The translations under genes and the position numbers were made by a program. A stretch of 64,000 nucleotides of DNA from SZAS-103 sp036496805. GTDB taxonomy: Bacteria > Pseudomonadota > Gammaproteobacteria > Xanthomonadales > Xanthomonadaceae. Below the pieces are notes generated by a model. The model was not told where the DNA came from, did no database searches, and saw nothing but the letters and a program-made list of their open reading frames with translations. Positions 8,346-17,996 of the stretch are shown here, in pieces (position 1 is the stretch's first letter; every line of letters begins with the position of its first letter). The stretch spans positions 83,020 through 147,019 of the forward strand of contig DASXKN010000028.1 in the NCBI GenBank assembly GCA_036496805.1, in the 5' to 3' direction.

Positions 8346-9557
8346 TCAGCTGTTGATCCAGCGCGACACGGTGCTCTTGGCCTTGCCGAAGACCTCACCG
8401 AGTTGCACCAGGTCCAGTTCGATGCCTTCCTGCCGAGCCAGCGCCTTTACGGCCGCCGGATCGGGCAGTTGAAGCCACTGTCGGCGGGTCTCGCCGATCC
8501 GCTCGACGTGCAGGCTGCACACCTGCCGGCAGACATCCACGAAGCTCGCTTCCTGCCGGGCGCTCAGCACGGTGCTTCGCTTGAAGCTGTGCACGAACGT
8601 GCGGATCTCCGCACCCGACATGTCGCCGCATAGCCACGCCAGGAAATGCGTGTGAGAGATGGGCAGCGCCATCGGTCGGAGGTAGGTGTGCAGGATCGCC
8701 AGGCGGGCTTCAAACATCGGCTTGGGAAGGTGGATCTGGACTTCGAAGCGACGCCACACCGCCGGGTCGAGCAACTGTTCGTGGTTGGTGATGCCGATGG
8801 TCATGCCTCGCTCCATGCGCTGATCGAGCCGCTGCAGGATCGTGTTGACCACACGCTTGATCTCACCCATCTCGTGCGGGTCGTCGCGCAGCTTGGCCAC
8901 CGCGTCGAATTCATCGAGTAGCAGCACGCACTGGTAGCGTTCGGTGAATTCGAACAGGTGCCCGATGTTGCGTGAAGTGGTGCCGAGGAAGGATGAGATC
9001 AGGCCGTCCAGGCGCGCCACCACGACCGGCAGCTCGAGCTGCCCCGCCAGCCACAGCGCCAGGTGGGTCTTGCCGGTGCCGGGCAGTCCGAAGATGAGCG
9101 CACTGCGCGTGGGGCTGACGCCGATCTTGGCCAGCTCGCTGGCGCTGTGCCATTCGGCGATCAGCTCGTCCATCGCCGCACGCAAGGCCTCGGGCAAGGC
9201 CGGCGCCACGGTCGGCAGCTGCTCGGGCCACAGAATCTCCAGGAGCGGTACTGCGGTCTCCTTGTCGACGGGTGGTCGTACCGACCGAGTCAACGGCTCA
9301 CCGATGACCGAAGCCCGCGAGCGCTGCAGGCGGACCGGTGCCATGGACCGCGACCGTCCCGTCCCGTCCAGTAGCTCGCGCACGGCCGCCGCTTTGTCGG
9401 GCGTCCCGTGGGACGAAAGAAAATCGAGCAGACGCTGGACCTGGTGCCGCAGGACCTCGTCTCCTGCGGCGACGGCGGACCGACACACGGCCAGGACCAA
9501 GTCGAACTCGCGATCGCCTTCGGCCTCGGGAGGAGTGGTTTGCGCGCGTCGAGCCAT
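8346..9557 (-). CDS. ietA: IetA-like AAA ATPase
   Basis: AAA ATPase that pairs with the subtilase. I chose ATG at 9557 (403 residues) because GGGGAG sits six bases upstream; the frame stays open to 9596, but an upstream start would begin inside the promoter. Walker A is FGLPGTGKTH (near residue 156) and Walker B is VLLLDEFDAVA (near 211), followed by arginine-finger-type VWRRFEVQI. The C-terminal end (LGEVFGKAKSTVSRWIN) looks like a helix-turn-helix, so the protein may bind DNA, possibly its own operator. First gene of a four-gene minus-strand operon. In ietAS pairs the ATPase is taken to restrain or trigger the protease. Confidence 0.85.
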   Translation of the reverse strand: MARRAQTTPPEAEGDREFDLVLAVCRSAVAAGDEVLRHQVQRLLDFLSSHGTPDKAAAVRELLDGTGRSRSMAPVRLQRSRASVIGEPLTRSVRPPVDKETAVPLLEILWPEQLPTVAPALPEALRAAMDELIAEWHSASELAKIGVSPTRSALIFGLPGTGKTHLALWLAGQLELPVVVARLDGLISSFLGTTSRNIGHLFEFTERYQCVLLLDEFDAVAKLRDDPHEMGEIKRVVNTILQRLDQRMERGMTIGITNHEQLLDPAVWRRFEVQIHLPKPMFEARLAILHTYLRPMALPISHTHFLAWLCGDMSGAEIRTFVHSFKRSTVLSARQEASFVDVCRQVCSLHVERIGETRRQWLQLPDPAAVKALARQEGIELDLVQLGEVFGKAKSTVSRWINS

Positions 9558-9585
9558 ACGGCTCCCCTGTGAAGTTGAGTTCCCA

Positions 9586-9622
9586 ATTATAAGCATAAAA
9601 GACTCATTAGGTGAGACCTAAT
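9586..9622 (-). promoter_or_regulatory. ietA promoter with perfect palindrome
   Basis: On the minus strand a consensus TATAAT (9591-9586) lies about 30 bases before the ietA start. Where the -35 box should be sits a perfect palindrome, ATTAGGTGAGACCTAAT (9606-9622, 7-base arms and 3-base centre). An operator covering the -35 region points to tight repression. The AT-rich stretch stands out from its GC-rich surroundings. Confidence 0.55.
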
Positions 9623-9818
9623 TAGCAAATAATAGAACAAAACGCCATAAATACGGGAATGTATCGGATACACCGATGTTTGCCGGCCAGGCACGCTCGG
9701 CGCCCTGAGCGGGGTGTGGCCAGCGCCGTGTGGGCAGTCGTGCGTGGAAGACCCCTCCGGGCCAGGCAACGTACTGGCCCGGGAGGGTTCACGAGCAGCG
9801 CGAAGCGCCACGCATGCG

Positions 9819-10295
9819 TCAATAGGAAGTCCTCGCCCGACCGCGACGGGCCTTATGGCGCCGGCCACGGCGGTTCCCGGGTGTCTGGATTGCGATCGGG
9901 CCGGTTGCCTCCCCGAACTCGATCACCCGATCGACGTCCATAAACCACCCGCCGCCGACACCCACGCCCGGGCCGTGAGCATCGCCGTGCAGGCCGAGGT
10001 GGCCCTTGGCATCGCGGCGGACGTACTCCTCGATCCTGACATGCGGCGCCGTGCGGATCCGCTCGGTCAACGCCGCTTCGCGCTCGAGGTAGGCTTGGAA
10101 TCCCCGGTCCAGCCAGGTCGCTGGCGCGGTCGCCAGCTCGCCACCGCCGGTGGACGGCGGCATCGGTGCCCAGAACATCGAAGCAATCGCGGCGATGCCG
10201 GCCAGCGGGCCGACGAGAATCCCGCCGGGCAACAAGACCATCGCCAGCGCCGACGCACCGGTGCCTACAATCCCTACTTTCATCTGCTGCTTCAT
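9819..10295 (-). CDS. Small membrane-anchored protein of unknown function
   Basis: A 158-residue protein with a strong AGGAGG ribosome site 5 bases before the ATG. Residues 6-40 are one hydrophobic Gly/Ala/Ile-rich stretch (ALAMVLLPGGILVGPLAGIA), either one long or two short membrane segments. A hydrophilic tail follows, with a His/Gly-rich patch around 110-130 (GLHGDAHGPGVGVGGG). I recognise no family. It lies between the ietAS-type operon and a nuclease-like gene on the same strand; a functional link is possible but unproven. Confidence 0.5.
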   Translation of the reverse strand: MKQQMKVGIVGTGASALAMVLLPGGILVGPLAGIAAIASMFWAPMPPSTGGGELATAPATWLDRGFQAYLEREAALTERIRTAPHVRIEEYVRRDAKGHLGLHGDAHGPGVGVGGGWFMDVDRVIEFGEATGPIAIQTPGNRRGRRHKARRGRARTSY

Positions 10296-10337
10296 CGCTA
10301 CCTCCTGGGTTGGGAGGCGCCAGTGTGCGGACAGCTC

Positions 10338-10375
10338 GGGCTCAGAAACCCCCGGAGCAGAGGGGTTTGGAGCCC
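10338..10375. other. Strong hairpin in a gene-free gap
   Basis: The gap 10296-10623 holds no convincing gene. Inside it GGGCTC-AG-AAACCCC pairs with GGGGTTT-GG-AGCCC around a 9-base loop. No U-run follows on either strand, so it is not a standard intrinsic terminator. It could stop or process the transcript of the nuclease-like gene that ends at 10624. Confidence 0.35.
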
Positions 10376-10623
10376 GACTTCCGGTGGACGCTGACTCGGC
10401 CATCACCTTGGCGATCCTGGATTGGACCGCATCCGAGCAAGGCGGCAACCAAAACGCTGGCACCCCGGCCGCGCTGCGCGCGGAAATACCTCACGATCAT
10501 ATGCTCCACGCGCTGCTAACCCGGCGACGTCGGCGCAAGCGGCGGCGGTTGAAGTCCGAATGTCTCTGATGCGACGCGGCGCGCGGCGGTCCTCTCGTGT
10601 TGACCGCCGCGCTGTTCACACGC

Positions 10624-11409
10624 TCACCCGCGCCACGCGTCGTTGTGTTCGAACTGCGAAAGGAACTCTACGAACGCGTTGGCATTGACGACCCAGACCG
10701 TATTTTCCTTGCGTGCCTCGAGGTTACCAAGGTCGCTGATGTGCGCATGGAAGTCCGGCGAGGCCGTGGCAAATTGCTTGCGAAAGCGAAGGTACGGCAC
10801 TTCTTCGAACTGGTTCTTCGAGGAGGTCCCGTCGATGAGCGAGATCTGCTCAGGCTCCACCTTGCAGGCGAACAACTTCGCCGTGGTGACGATCACGTTG
10901 ACGTACACGCGCACGAAGAAGGGCAGCCGCGTCAGCACCTTCCTTTCCTCACGCGCAAGCCCTTCGGTGGCGCATACCAGGCGCGCGGCATCGCTTTCCA
11001 GCAAGGAACGCGAATTGTCGTCGAACACGCAGAACATAGCCTCGACGGTCGGAGGTTCGGCCTGCAGTTCGGACCATCCCTCGCGCACCGATTGATTTTC
11101 GTGAAGCGTCACCCATGCCTTGCAATGGGATCTGAGCCTGGCCTTGTCCGACGGCACGAGAAATATCCAGGACTTGTTCGTCACCCGCTTGCACTCGACG
11201 ACCAACACGGAGTGTCCAGCACCGCCCTGTAGTACCAGGTCGATGAATCCCGAGTCATCCGTCGTCGGATGGCTCCAGGCATGTTCCTGGTACAGCACGG
11301 ACCATCCGTGCGTACTCTTGGTCTTGGCCACTTCATCGGCAATCTTGATCTGAAGCGGAAATCCGGACCGATTGACGATGGTCCGCAGAGCATGGTGTTC
11401 GTCGGTCAT
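10624..11409 (-). CDS. Stand-alone PD-(D/E)XK nuclease-like protein
   Basis: A 261-residue soluble protein. The N-terminal third carries a restriction-endonuclease-type core: Glu26 in IADEVAK, Asp57 in SGFIDLVLQ, and VVECKRV (Glu72, Lys74), spaced as in PD-(D/E)XK enzymes. The rest is mixed alpha/beta without a recognised domain. No methyltransferase or helicase gene is adjacent, so it is not an ordinary restriction-modification system. It most likely cuts or binds nucleic acid as part of a small defence unit; its specificity is unknown. Confidence 0.55.
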   Translation of the reverse strand: MTDEHHALRTIVNRSGFPLQIKIADEVAKTKSTHGWSVLYQEHAWSHPTTDDSGFIDLVLQGGAGHSVLVVECKRVTNKSWIFLVPSDKARLRSHCKAWVTLHENQSVREGWSELQAEPPTVEAMFCVFDDNSRSLLESDAARLVCATEGLAREERKVLTRLPFFVRVYVNVIVTTAKLFACKVEPEQISLIDGTSSKNQFEEVPYLRFRKQFATASPDFHAHISDLGNLEARKENTVWVVNANAFVEFLSQFEHNDAWRG

Positions 11410-11681
11410 GGCGCGCTTCCAGGCAATGGATATCCGAATCGCCTAACGACATCATCGTAGGACAGTTACGTCTCACCGCGGAGTGCCGGTGGAGCCGGTA
11501 TGACGCAGTGCTCGATACGCGGCGCAGGTGTTCCGGTGTGACGGCGGGCGTCTGCATTGCGACCAATGGGTATTATGGAAGCGGCCGCCGTACGTCGGCA
11601 TGCGAGGTTGCGCAATGCGACCTGAACACCTCGCACAGGGAACAGTTCGGGCGGAGCCCCGGACGCCGGGGAGATGGGCCG

Positions 11682-12551
11682 ATGTCACGGAAAGATTTCC
11701 GTTCGTTTCGAAGGAAACTGCGGGCAGAGGACTTTGCTCTGGTCAACGGACCCGAGGCAGCACCGACGGATCGCGTCGATCGGCAAACCTGGCGTAACCT
11801 GACGTCCCTGCAAGATGATGTATCCCTGAGGACATCGGACCACTTTGGGACGCGGCTGAAGGCGTGCTCGGTCCTTTGGTCCGGCTTGGTCGCTGTCATG
11901 TGTGCAATCCAAGACCTTAATGCGGATTCGGCACTCACGATCAATGCGATGGGAGTGTGCGATGACCTGCAAAGCGCGCTTCACAACGCAATGGTGGGCC
12001 ACTACAGGATCGCTTTCACGTCCCTGCGGGCCTGCATAGAGAACACGGCGATTGCCGCAATGTTCGATTTTGGCGTAGCGCCGATCGCGTTCAAGGACTA
12101 CACGGCCGAGTCAAAGCTGTCTTTCGGTAACGCTGCCGATCGACTGGTCGGAGTTACCGTCATTGCATCGCTCGAGCGTCGGCTGCTGGCAGACATCGGT
12201 GACAACTTGCTTCGGCAAAGGAGCGGTACCGATCCTGGCGGGTATGCCAGGCGGCTGTTCGCCAAGCTGAGCAAGTATGCGCACGCCTCACCAGACCACA
12301 CGGATTTTGACCTTTGGAAAAGCAACGGCCCGGTGTTCGACCCTAAGACGTACGCGGACTGGACCGAGTGCTATTTCGCCGTCGGTGCGTTAAGCCTGCT
12401 GCTTTCGCGGCTGGCCGCTCCGGATCTTTCAGCGCTTCGGTTCCCGATGTCGAACAACGCGCAGGCCCTGTTTCAGTTTGCGGTAGAACAGCTTTCGGGC
12501 AATACGGATGCCAAGGCGATCTTGGCTGCGATCCCTGCCGGGATATGGTGA
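11682..12551 (+). CDS. Unknown helical protein
   Basis: A 289-residue protein from ATG 11682 (GGGGAG about 10 bases upstream; the frame is open back to 11508). It appears mostly helical, with no signal peptide. Recognisable pieces are SLRACIENTAIAAMF and KLSKYAHASPDHTD, a layout seen in helical bundle proteins of HEPN or AbiV-like type, but it has no clear Rx4H catalytic motif and I do not assign it. It is the only plus-strand gene between the two nuclease-like genes, so it is transcribed on its own. Lower GC than the chromosomal part of the window. Confidence 0.5.
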   Translation: MSRKDFRSFRRKLRAEDFALVNGPEAAPTDRVDRQTWRNLTSLQDDVSLRTSDHFGTRLKACSVLWSGLVAVMCAIQDLNADSALTINAMGVCDDLQSALHNAMVGHYRIAFTSLRACIENTAIAAMFDFGVAPIAFKDYTAESKLSFGNAADRLVGVTVIASLERRLLADIGDNLLRQRSGTDPGGYARRLFAKLSKYAHASPDHTDFDLWKSNGPVFDPKTYADWTECYFAVGALSLLLSRLAAPDLSALRFPMSNNAQALFQFAVEQLSGNTDAKAILAAIPAGIW

Positions 12552-12691
12552 CGAGAGTGCACTGCCTGCAGTCATTCGCATCAGGCGGGCTCGGCTCTCA
12601 CCAGCGCAAGTGCGGCCAGCTAGTAGGTAAGGTCGCCGGAAAGCTTGCAGGTCCAGAGACACGATTGGTTGTGCACCGGTGGCGGTCGTGT

Positions 12692-13756
12692 TCAGCGCGG
12701 TGGCGAGGGTTGTTGGTAGAGGAGCCAAAGCGGAAGTTGGCTGCGCTCGAAATTCCAGGTGGCGAGCGGGGCGAACCATTCGGGCGCCGGCGCACCATGC
12801 AGTTGAATGACCTGGTCGCCATCCACCGTCCGGGTCGCAAAATACTTCGTAAAGATCCTGCTCGCCCAACCAACCCCATCGAAGCCCTGATCGGAGGGCT
12901 GTTGGGGGGCGGCCACAAATTCGATCCCTACGACACCCTCGTTTCCCATGATTGCCCTTGGCCCCTCCAGCGGCCAATCGCCGTAAAGAAAAAGTATGAC
13001 GGCAAGGCGGCGATCCTTCGCGTCGATCAATTCCACCTCGCCGCTGTAGACCCGACCCGACCCTGCGACGAAGTCCGACAACCTTTCAGCGTTCAGATCG
13101 CGTGGCATATCGCTTGTGACGTCGAGGACGAGGCGCAGAGGCGGTCTCGTACAGATCAACACGTCACCCAGGCGGCCGAACTCGTTGGATTTCATTGCCT
13201 CCGTCATGGTGATCCGAAGGCTGCCGTCAGGCCGACGGAATCGATCTACTGCAATGACCGTCCAGAGGCTCCAGCGGGACCAGTACAGGGCGAGGCGCAA
13301 AGGACTGCCTACCGCATCGGCATAGGCTTCCAGCGATGCGAGATACGCAGCTGACACCGACGTGCGCTGGTTCTGCGGGTTCTTGGAGTGCACGTTCTTG
13401 ACTTCAACGAGCCAATCGTCGCCTTCTTGGAGCACAATCCGAAAGTCCGGTGCGCGATAGGCCATCGCTGGATGTACACGCCCAGTGTCTTCGGCCTTGA
13501 ACAATCGAAAGCGTCCAAGGCTCAGAACCGTCGCTTCGAACATTCGTTCCGTACGGCTGCCATGGATGAGCGTGGGATCTCCCAATGCCACCTTTAGGCG
13601 ATGAGCCGCGTCGTCGAAAAATCGTTCGACGAAAGCTGGATCGTTGAGGCTCAACCCTTGCCGCTGGGCAAATGTCGCAGCCAAGGCAAGCAGATCGAAG
13701 TCCTTCTTAGGCGGGTCGCGTTCTACTGTCGGCCGAGTCACGCGATCTCCCTTCAT
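12692..13756 (-). CDS. PD-(D/E)XK nuclease-like protein paired with the STAND gene
   Basis: A 354-residue protein with a nuclease core: Glu70/Glu74 in RTERMFEATV, Pro103-Asp104 in YRAPDFRIV, and WLVEVKNV (Glu118, Lys120). This is the classic E...PD...ExK series. It starts 42 bases after the stop of the large STAND-nuclease gene on the same strand, so the two are probably one operon. The C-terminal 200 residues match no domain I recognise. A second nuclease next to a nuclease-fused STAND sensor is unusual; it might be an accessory effector or a dsDNA-end sensor. Confidence 0.6.
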   Translation of the reverse strand: MKGDRVTRPTVERDPPKKDFDLLALAATFAQRQGLSLNDPAFVERFFDDAAHRLKVALGDPTLIHGSRTERMFEATVLSLGRFRLFKAEDTGRVHPAMAYRAPDFRIVLQEGDDWLVEVKNVHSKNPQNQRTSVSAAYLASLEAYADAVGSPLRLALYWSRWSLWTVIAVDRFRRPDGSLRITMTEAMKSNEFGRLGDVLICTRPPLRLVLDVTSDMPRDLNAERLSDFVAGSGRVYSGEVELIDAKDRRLAVILFLYGDWPLEGPRAIMGNEGVVGIEFVAAPQQPSDQGFDGVGWASRIFTKYFATRTVDGDQVIQLHGAPAPEWFAPLATWNFERSQLPLWLLYQQPSPPR

Positions 13757-13798
13757 CGTCGTAAAGCCCTGCGCCCATCAAGCCACGACCGATCGGGT

Positions 13799-16700
13799 TC
13801 AATCCTTCGCGATCATGTCGTCGAGCCAGGTTCGGACGGCCTTGCGAATGCGCACGTTACCAAGATCGTCGAGCACAGTCTTCGCCAGCTTCTCGCCATC
13901 ATGGAGGTCAAGCAGTTGCTGTGCCGGGTGATCCGGCCTCAACATCGCCAATAACCCTAGCGCTGCCTGGCGGTCGTGGAGGGCGAGGCCCCGAGCCCCT
14001 AGCAGCACCAGTGCGCGCCGCTCGGCCGAGTGCGCAATCCGCTCCATCGCCGCGATCACAGACTCCACTCGACCGTGGATCGCGAGCAGAACACAAACGG
14101 ACGCTGCCAATGGTGGGGGCAATCGCAAGATGAGATCGGCGGTGATCTTATCGGTAATCTCGCTCTCCACCACATTAGCTTGAATCAATGCGCCAATGGC
14201 ATCGATGCAAACCCAGCGAGGCTGACCGACCAGAGACAGAGCCCAGATCTTGGCCCGAATTGCGAAGTCGCAGCATCGCGCAGCGGTATTCAGTGCTACG
14301 ACAGATAGTGACCGGTCATCTGTACGTTCGGCGTGACACAGCAGGGCTTCCCCAATATCATCCGAAAGGCGGCCATACTTCGCGAGCGCATCAACGGCTT
14401 CGCGTGCGATCAAATACGATCGATCCTCGTAGTGATACGGCCCAGTATCTGACCAAGCGTCGGCAACCAGCTTAACAAGCACGCATTGATGCTCTGGGCA
14501 CGGCCGCATTGCAATAAGACGGACGAGGGCGCGTCGGACTCTGCTTCCCGGGTCGGACGAAAGGCCCAGGAGGCACGCCGGCAGCGGATCTGGCATGCGT
14601 CCCGCTAGGTATGTGAGCGCTGTTTCGCGGGCGTCTGCTCGGACATGCTCAAGCGCGAGCCACACAAGGGCATCATCCTGGATACACACGGCCGCTTCCG
14701 CAGCGGCCTTTGCGAGTCGATGATCGGTGCTTTCAACCAGCCAGCGTCGAATGGCCGCCGACGGCGCAACGCCGCTGGCTATCATGATCGGCACGATCGC
14801 GTCGAGTACCGCAGGCGTGGCCGTTTCCGCTGCTCGTTCCAACACGGACAAGGCCTGAGGGCCTACCGTCGCTGGAGGCTTGCTCTTATCGGATAGGGCG
14901 GCGAAGATCTCGCCAGCCACGCACGGAAGAATCCCGACGAGCGATCGCATTCGCCGCGCGCGCGTCTTCCCCAAAATGCGGCTGTGAGCTGCATTTAGGT
15001 CAACCAGTAGGTGCACAAACGGTGCAGGTGTTCCGGCCAATCGATCGATGCACGTTGCAATCACGGCGGGCGCTTTGGTCAAAGCGCAGTAGGCGAGTGC
15101 GCCGCGTAGGGTGTCATCGCTCGGATTGGAGACGATCCGCTGTTCCAAGGCCAGGGAAAGTGACGATCGCCAATGTTCGCGCGCTGCCTCCCAGGCATAG
15201 TCCTCGCCACCGCTTGATTGCGTGACGTAGATGACCAGTTGAAGTTCTTTCAGCGGAACCGAATCAGCTCGCGTTAGTTCTTCAGCCCAGGCCCGGCCCA
15301 ACTCTGAGATCCGTGGATGCCTCATCAGGCTCGACCACTGACCAGTCGATCGGACTTGCCTTACGTAAGTACTAACGAAGATGCCCGCCGCATAGCCGTC
15401 GTCCTCGTGCTGAGATTCGTAGGCATCCTCGACGGACGCATTGCATTCTCCATCCTCGATAGCACGCCATCGTTGCCTGCCTTCCTGTTCATAGGATCGA
15501 CGAACGTCTTGGAGTTCATCGAGAGCGAGCTCGAGGACCTCTTCATAACGAACGAGATCTCGAACCGCGCCCACGGCCACAGCGCAAATATTGCTATTGA
15601 AGCCGGAGCTCACCAGCTTGCGCGCCGCCACGAGAAACGCCGGCGTCAGGCCAACAGCTATTCGATCGAGCTTTTCAGCGAGCCTATCACCATAGCCATC
15701 ACGCTCCCGAGGCAACTGCTCACGAATAAACCGGTCAGCAATGACAAAGGAGCGCGGGTCAGCACGGACCCTGTCGTACCATGCGTCGTCGAAGTCGGGT
15801 GGCCGCCAGTCGACGAGGAAAAACTGGCCACCACGACGAAAGCCCTGGATGAACCAGCGCGCAAGCTCCGATGGAGATGAGGTCGATGTTCCCACTTCCG
15901 ATGCCAATTGCAGCAGAGCTAGAAAGTCCGCATGCGGATCGACCAAGCCTTCTTCCAGCCAGGTATCGATCGCAGAGCAACTAGCGCTGTCAGGCTCAAA
16001 CGTTGTGCTCGGGTCTTCGGTGTCTGCGAGGAGATCTTTTATGGTCTTGACCGCTCGGGCCGCGGTCTCGAGTGCCCAGTCCCGCTGTTGGCCGCTGACT
16101 TGAGTCAGAGCGCGGATCAGGGACACGAGGGCCGCCTCGCTCCGCCACCAATTCTCCTTGATGTACATCTCGAACCCGGCGCGCACGCTTGAATGCGAGA
16201 AGCTTATGGATTGCCCCGGCTGGCGTAGATGACGCGTAGCTACCAGCCGGTTCACCAGCTTCTCCAGCCCCTCGGCAATCGTTGTGCCGATGGTCCGAAA
16301 TTGTCGACCAAGCCCCATCAGCTGGCTGCGATCGAACTGCGACCTGGCTGAAAGCAGTGCCCAGACGATCGCTGTGCAACCGGCCTCACCACTTGCATTT
16401 AGATAGGAGACGACAACGTTTTCCACGGCGTTGCGATGTGACAATGCGAGAATTCGTCGGAAGAAGGTCGCATCGACTTCACCCGATACTGGACCGTCCG
16501 CCAAATGCGAGAAAAAAAGCTCCAGTTCGAGCGGCGTCTCAAGCGCCTCTAAGGCGCCAGCGCGAAAATCCAGCGCCTTGGCCTGCAAGTCCGTCGCTAA
16601 TAACTCCAGGCGCTTTTCGTAGATGCGCGCGAGTTCCCCATCACGATAATGATCCGCATCAAGTACCTTGGTCCAGCGCTTGAGATTGTCGCCAGCGTTG

Positions 16701-17782
16701 GCCTGAACGAGCATGTCGGTACGAGACGTGATGATGTACTGATGACCAGCGTGAGCCTCGCGCAGCAGTCTGGGAAGCTGCTCGGTCCAGGCGTCGGCGC
16801 CGCCCCGCAGGCTAAATTGACCCCATGGATCCTCCATATAGAAGAGCTTCGGCCCGGTGTCGACCGGTGTCCGTGTGCTTGACGGGCCATCGTTGATGTT
16901 GACAACGACGATCTCTAGCGCGCAATTCCGTTGGCGCGCGTGATCGGCAAGTGCGAGAGCCGTCCACGTCTTGCCCGTTCCAGAAGGTCCGGTGATGACG
17001 ATGGCGTTTCGCTCCTCCAGGAGCGCGACCATCGCCTGATAGTTCGCCGGAGGAACAAATGCTTCAAGTTGATGCGCGCTTGCGAGATAGCCACCGCAGC
17101 CCCGGATGACACTCAATAAGTCTTCGCGCGTCCACACACCTGGACTCGTCCCGCGCATTCGCTGCTGAGCTTCTTTTCGAAGCCACGTTCGACACTCCGT
17201 GCGCCGACTCTGGGGCACGCGGAGAAATGGACCGAGGATGTCATTGATCTCCAGGTCTAGCAGGCGCTCGGTGAGGACGCCCCAGATGCCAATCCGACCT
17301 TCCGGTGCATGGGGTAGTGTTGCAGACAAACTGACGGGGAAATCTTGTTCTGGCGGCCATTCTTCCAAGCCTTGGACCAGCAGGTCGCGGACCTCGCCGG
17401 TGGCATCGGCGCTGGTGATCAGCAGATAGCGAGTGCCGGGATCGTCGAGGTGATGTTTGGCGGGTCGACGTTTCGTGCCATGTTCTAGTAGCGTTTTAAA
17501 GTCCGCGATCGACCAGGGACCGCTGTTCCTGAGTTTCACCTGCACAACGAGCTTGTAACCATTCGCTACGTTCGCGCTCGGCTGGACACGGCCAGGCGTT
17601 TCCGGTTCGAGGTCCATCTCCAGATCTTCTTCGCTCGCCGGTTCAAGCGTGATCCGGCTCGCTGACTTGGCGATCAGCATCAAGCGCAATGCCACCAATA
17701 CAGAGACACTGAGCTGGTACTCGTAGCCGTCAAGCGCAGCTTTGGCTCCGCCTGTTGATGATGCTGGAATGAGTGCGGTCAA
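13799..17782 (-). CDS. Avs-like STAND NTPase with DUF4297/Cap4-type nuclease domain
   Basis: A 1,327-residue protein. Residues 1-200 resemble the DUF4297/Cap4 nuclease: GYEYQLS at 19-25, acidic EEDLEMD at 51-57, and VVQVKLR at 79-85 (the QxK form of the PD-(D/E)XK site). Residues about 245-450 form an NTPase of the nSTAND type: Walker A GPSGTGKTW at 265-273, then KLFYMEDPWGQF at 312-323 as the acidic motif and IITSRTD as sensor. From about 650 to the end lie many short helical repeats (HEAT-like), the usual sensor part of STAND proteins. The layout of nuclease, NTPase and repeat sensor matches antiviral STAND (Avs) proteins, which recognise phage proteins and then cut DNA. GC is visibly lower than in flanking chromosomal genes. 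Confidence 0.75.
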   Translation of the reverse strand: MTALIPASSTGGAKAALDGYEYQLSVSVLVALRLMLIAKSASRITLEPASEEDLEMDLEPETPGRVQPSANVANGYKLVVQVKLRNSGPWSIADFKTLLEHGTKRRPAKHHLDDPGTRYLLITSADATGEVRDLLVQGLEEWPPEQDFPVSLSATLPHAPEGRIGIWGVLTERLLDLEINDILGPFLRVPQSRRTECRTWLRKEAQQRMRGTSPGVWTREDLLSVIRGCGGYLASAHQLEAFVPPANYQAMVALLEERNAIVITGPSGTGKTWTALALADHARQRNCALEIVVVNINDGPSSTRTPVDTGPKLFYMEDPWGQFSLRGGADAWTEQLPRLLREAHAGHQYIITSRTDMLVQANAGDNLKRWTKVLDADHYRDGELARIYEKRLELLATDLQAKALDFRAGALEALETPLELELFFSHLADGPVSGEVDATFFRRILALSHRNAVENVVVSYLNASGEAGCTAIVWALLSARSQFDRSQLMGLGRQFRTIGTTIAEGLEKLVNRLVATRHLRQPGQSISFSHSSVRAGFEMYIKENWWRSEAALVSLIRALTQVSGQQRDWALETAARAVKTIKDLLADTEDPSTTFEPDSASCSAIDTWLEEGLVDPHADFLALLQLASEVGTSTSSPSELARWFIQGFRRGGQFFLVDWRPPDFDDAWYDRVRADPRSFVIADRFIREQLPRERDGYGDRLAEKLDRIAVGLTPAFLVAARKLVSSGFNSNICAVAVGAVRDLVRYEEVLELALDELQDVRRSYEQEGRQRWRAIEDGECNASVEDAYESQHEDDGYAAGIFVSTYVRQVRSTGQWSSLMRHPRISELGRAWAEELTRADSVPLKELQLVIYVTQSSGGEDYAWEAAREHWRSSLSLALEQRIVSNPSDDTLRGALAYCALTKAPAVIATCIDRLAGTPAPFVHLLVDLNAAHSRILGKTRARRMRSLVGILPCVAGEIFAALSDKSKPPATVGPQALSVLERAAETATPAVLDAIVPIMIASGVAPSAAIRRWLVESTDHRLAKAAAEAAVCIQDDALVWLALEHVRADARETALTYLAGRMPDPLPACLLGLSSDPGSRVRRALVRLIAMRPCPEHQCVLVKLVADAWSDTGPYHYEDRSYLIAREAVDALAKYGRLSDDIGEALLCHAERTDDRSLSVVALNTAARCCDFAIRAKIWALSLVGQPRWVCIDAIGALIQANVVESEITDKITADLILRLPPPLAASVCVLLAIHGRVESVIAAMERIAHSAERRALVLLGARGLALHDRQAALGLLAMLRPDHPAQQLLDLHDGEKLAKTVLDDLGNVRIRKAVRTWLDDMIAKD

Positions 17783-17996
17783 GACACACTACTCATCGGG
17801 AACAATCCTCGGCATTGTGATGCGAACTCATTGTCGCTGTTCGTGGCACGCTCTCATAGCTCTACGCAAGTGTGCATTTTCGGTGTATTTCTGACGTGCG
17901 AAGGCAAGCTCATTGTCGGGACGTGTTCCAACCGCCAGGCTTCGGCACACGCCTCCTATCCACAAGAGCACAGATCTCCCTTTTTGAGACGCATCC

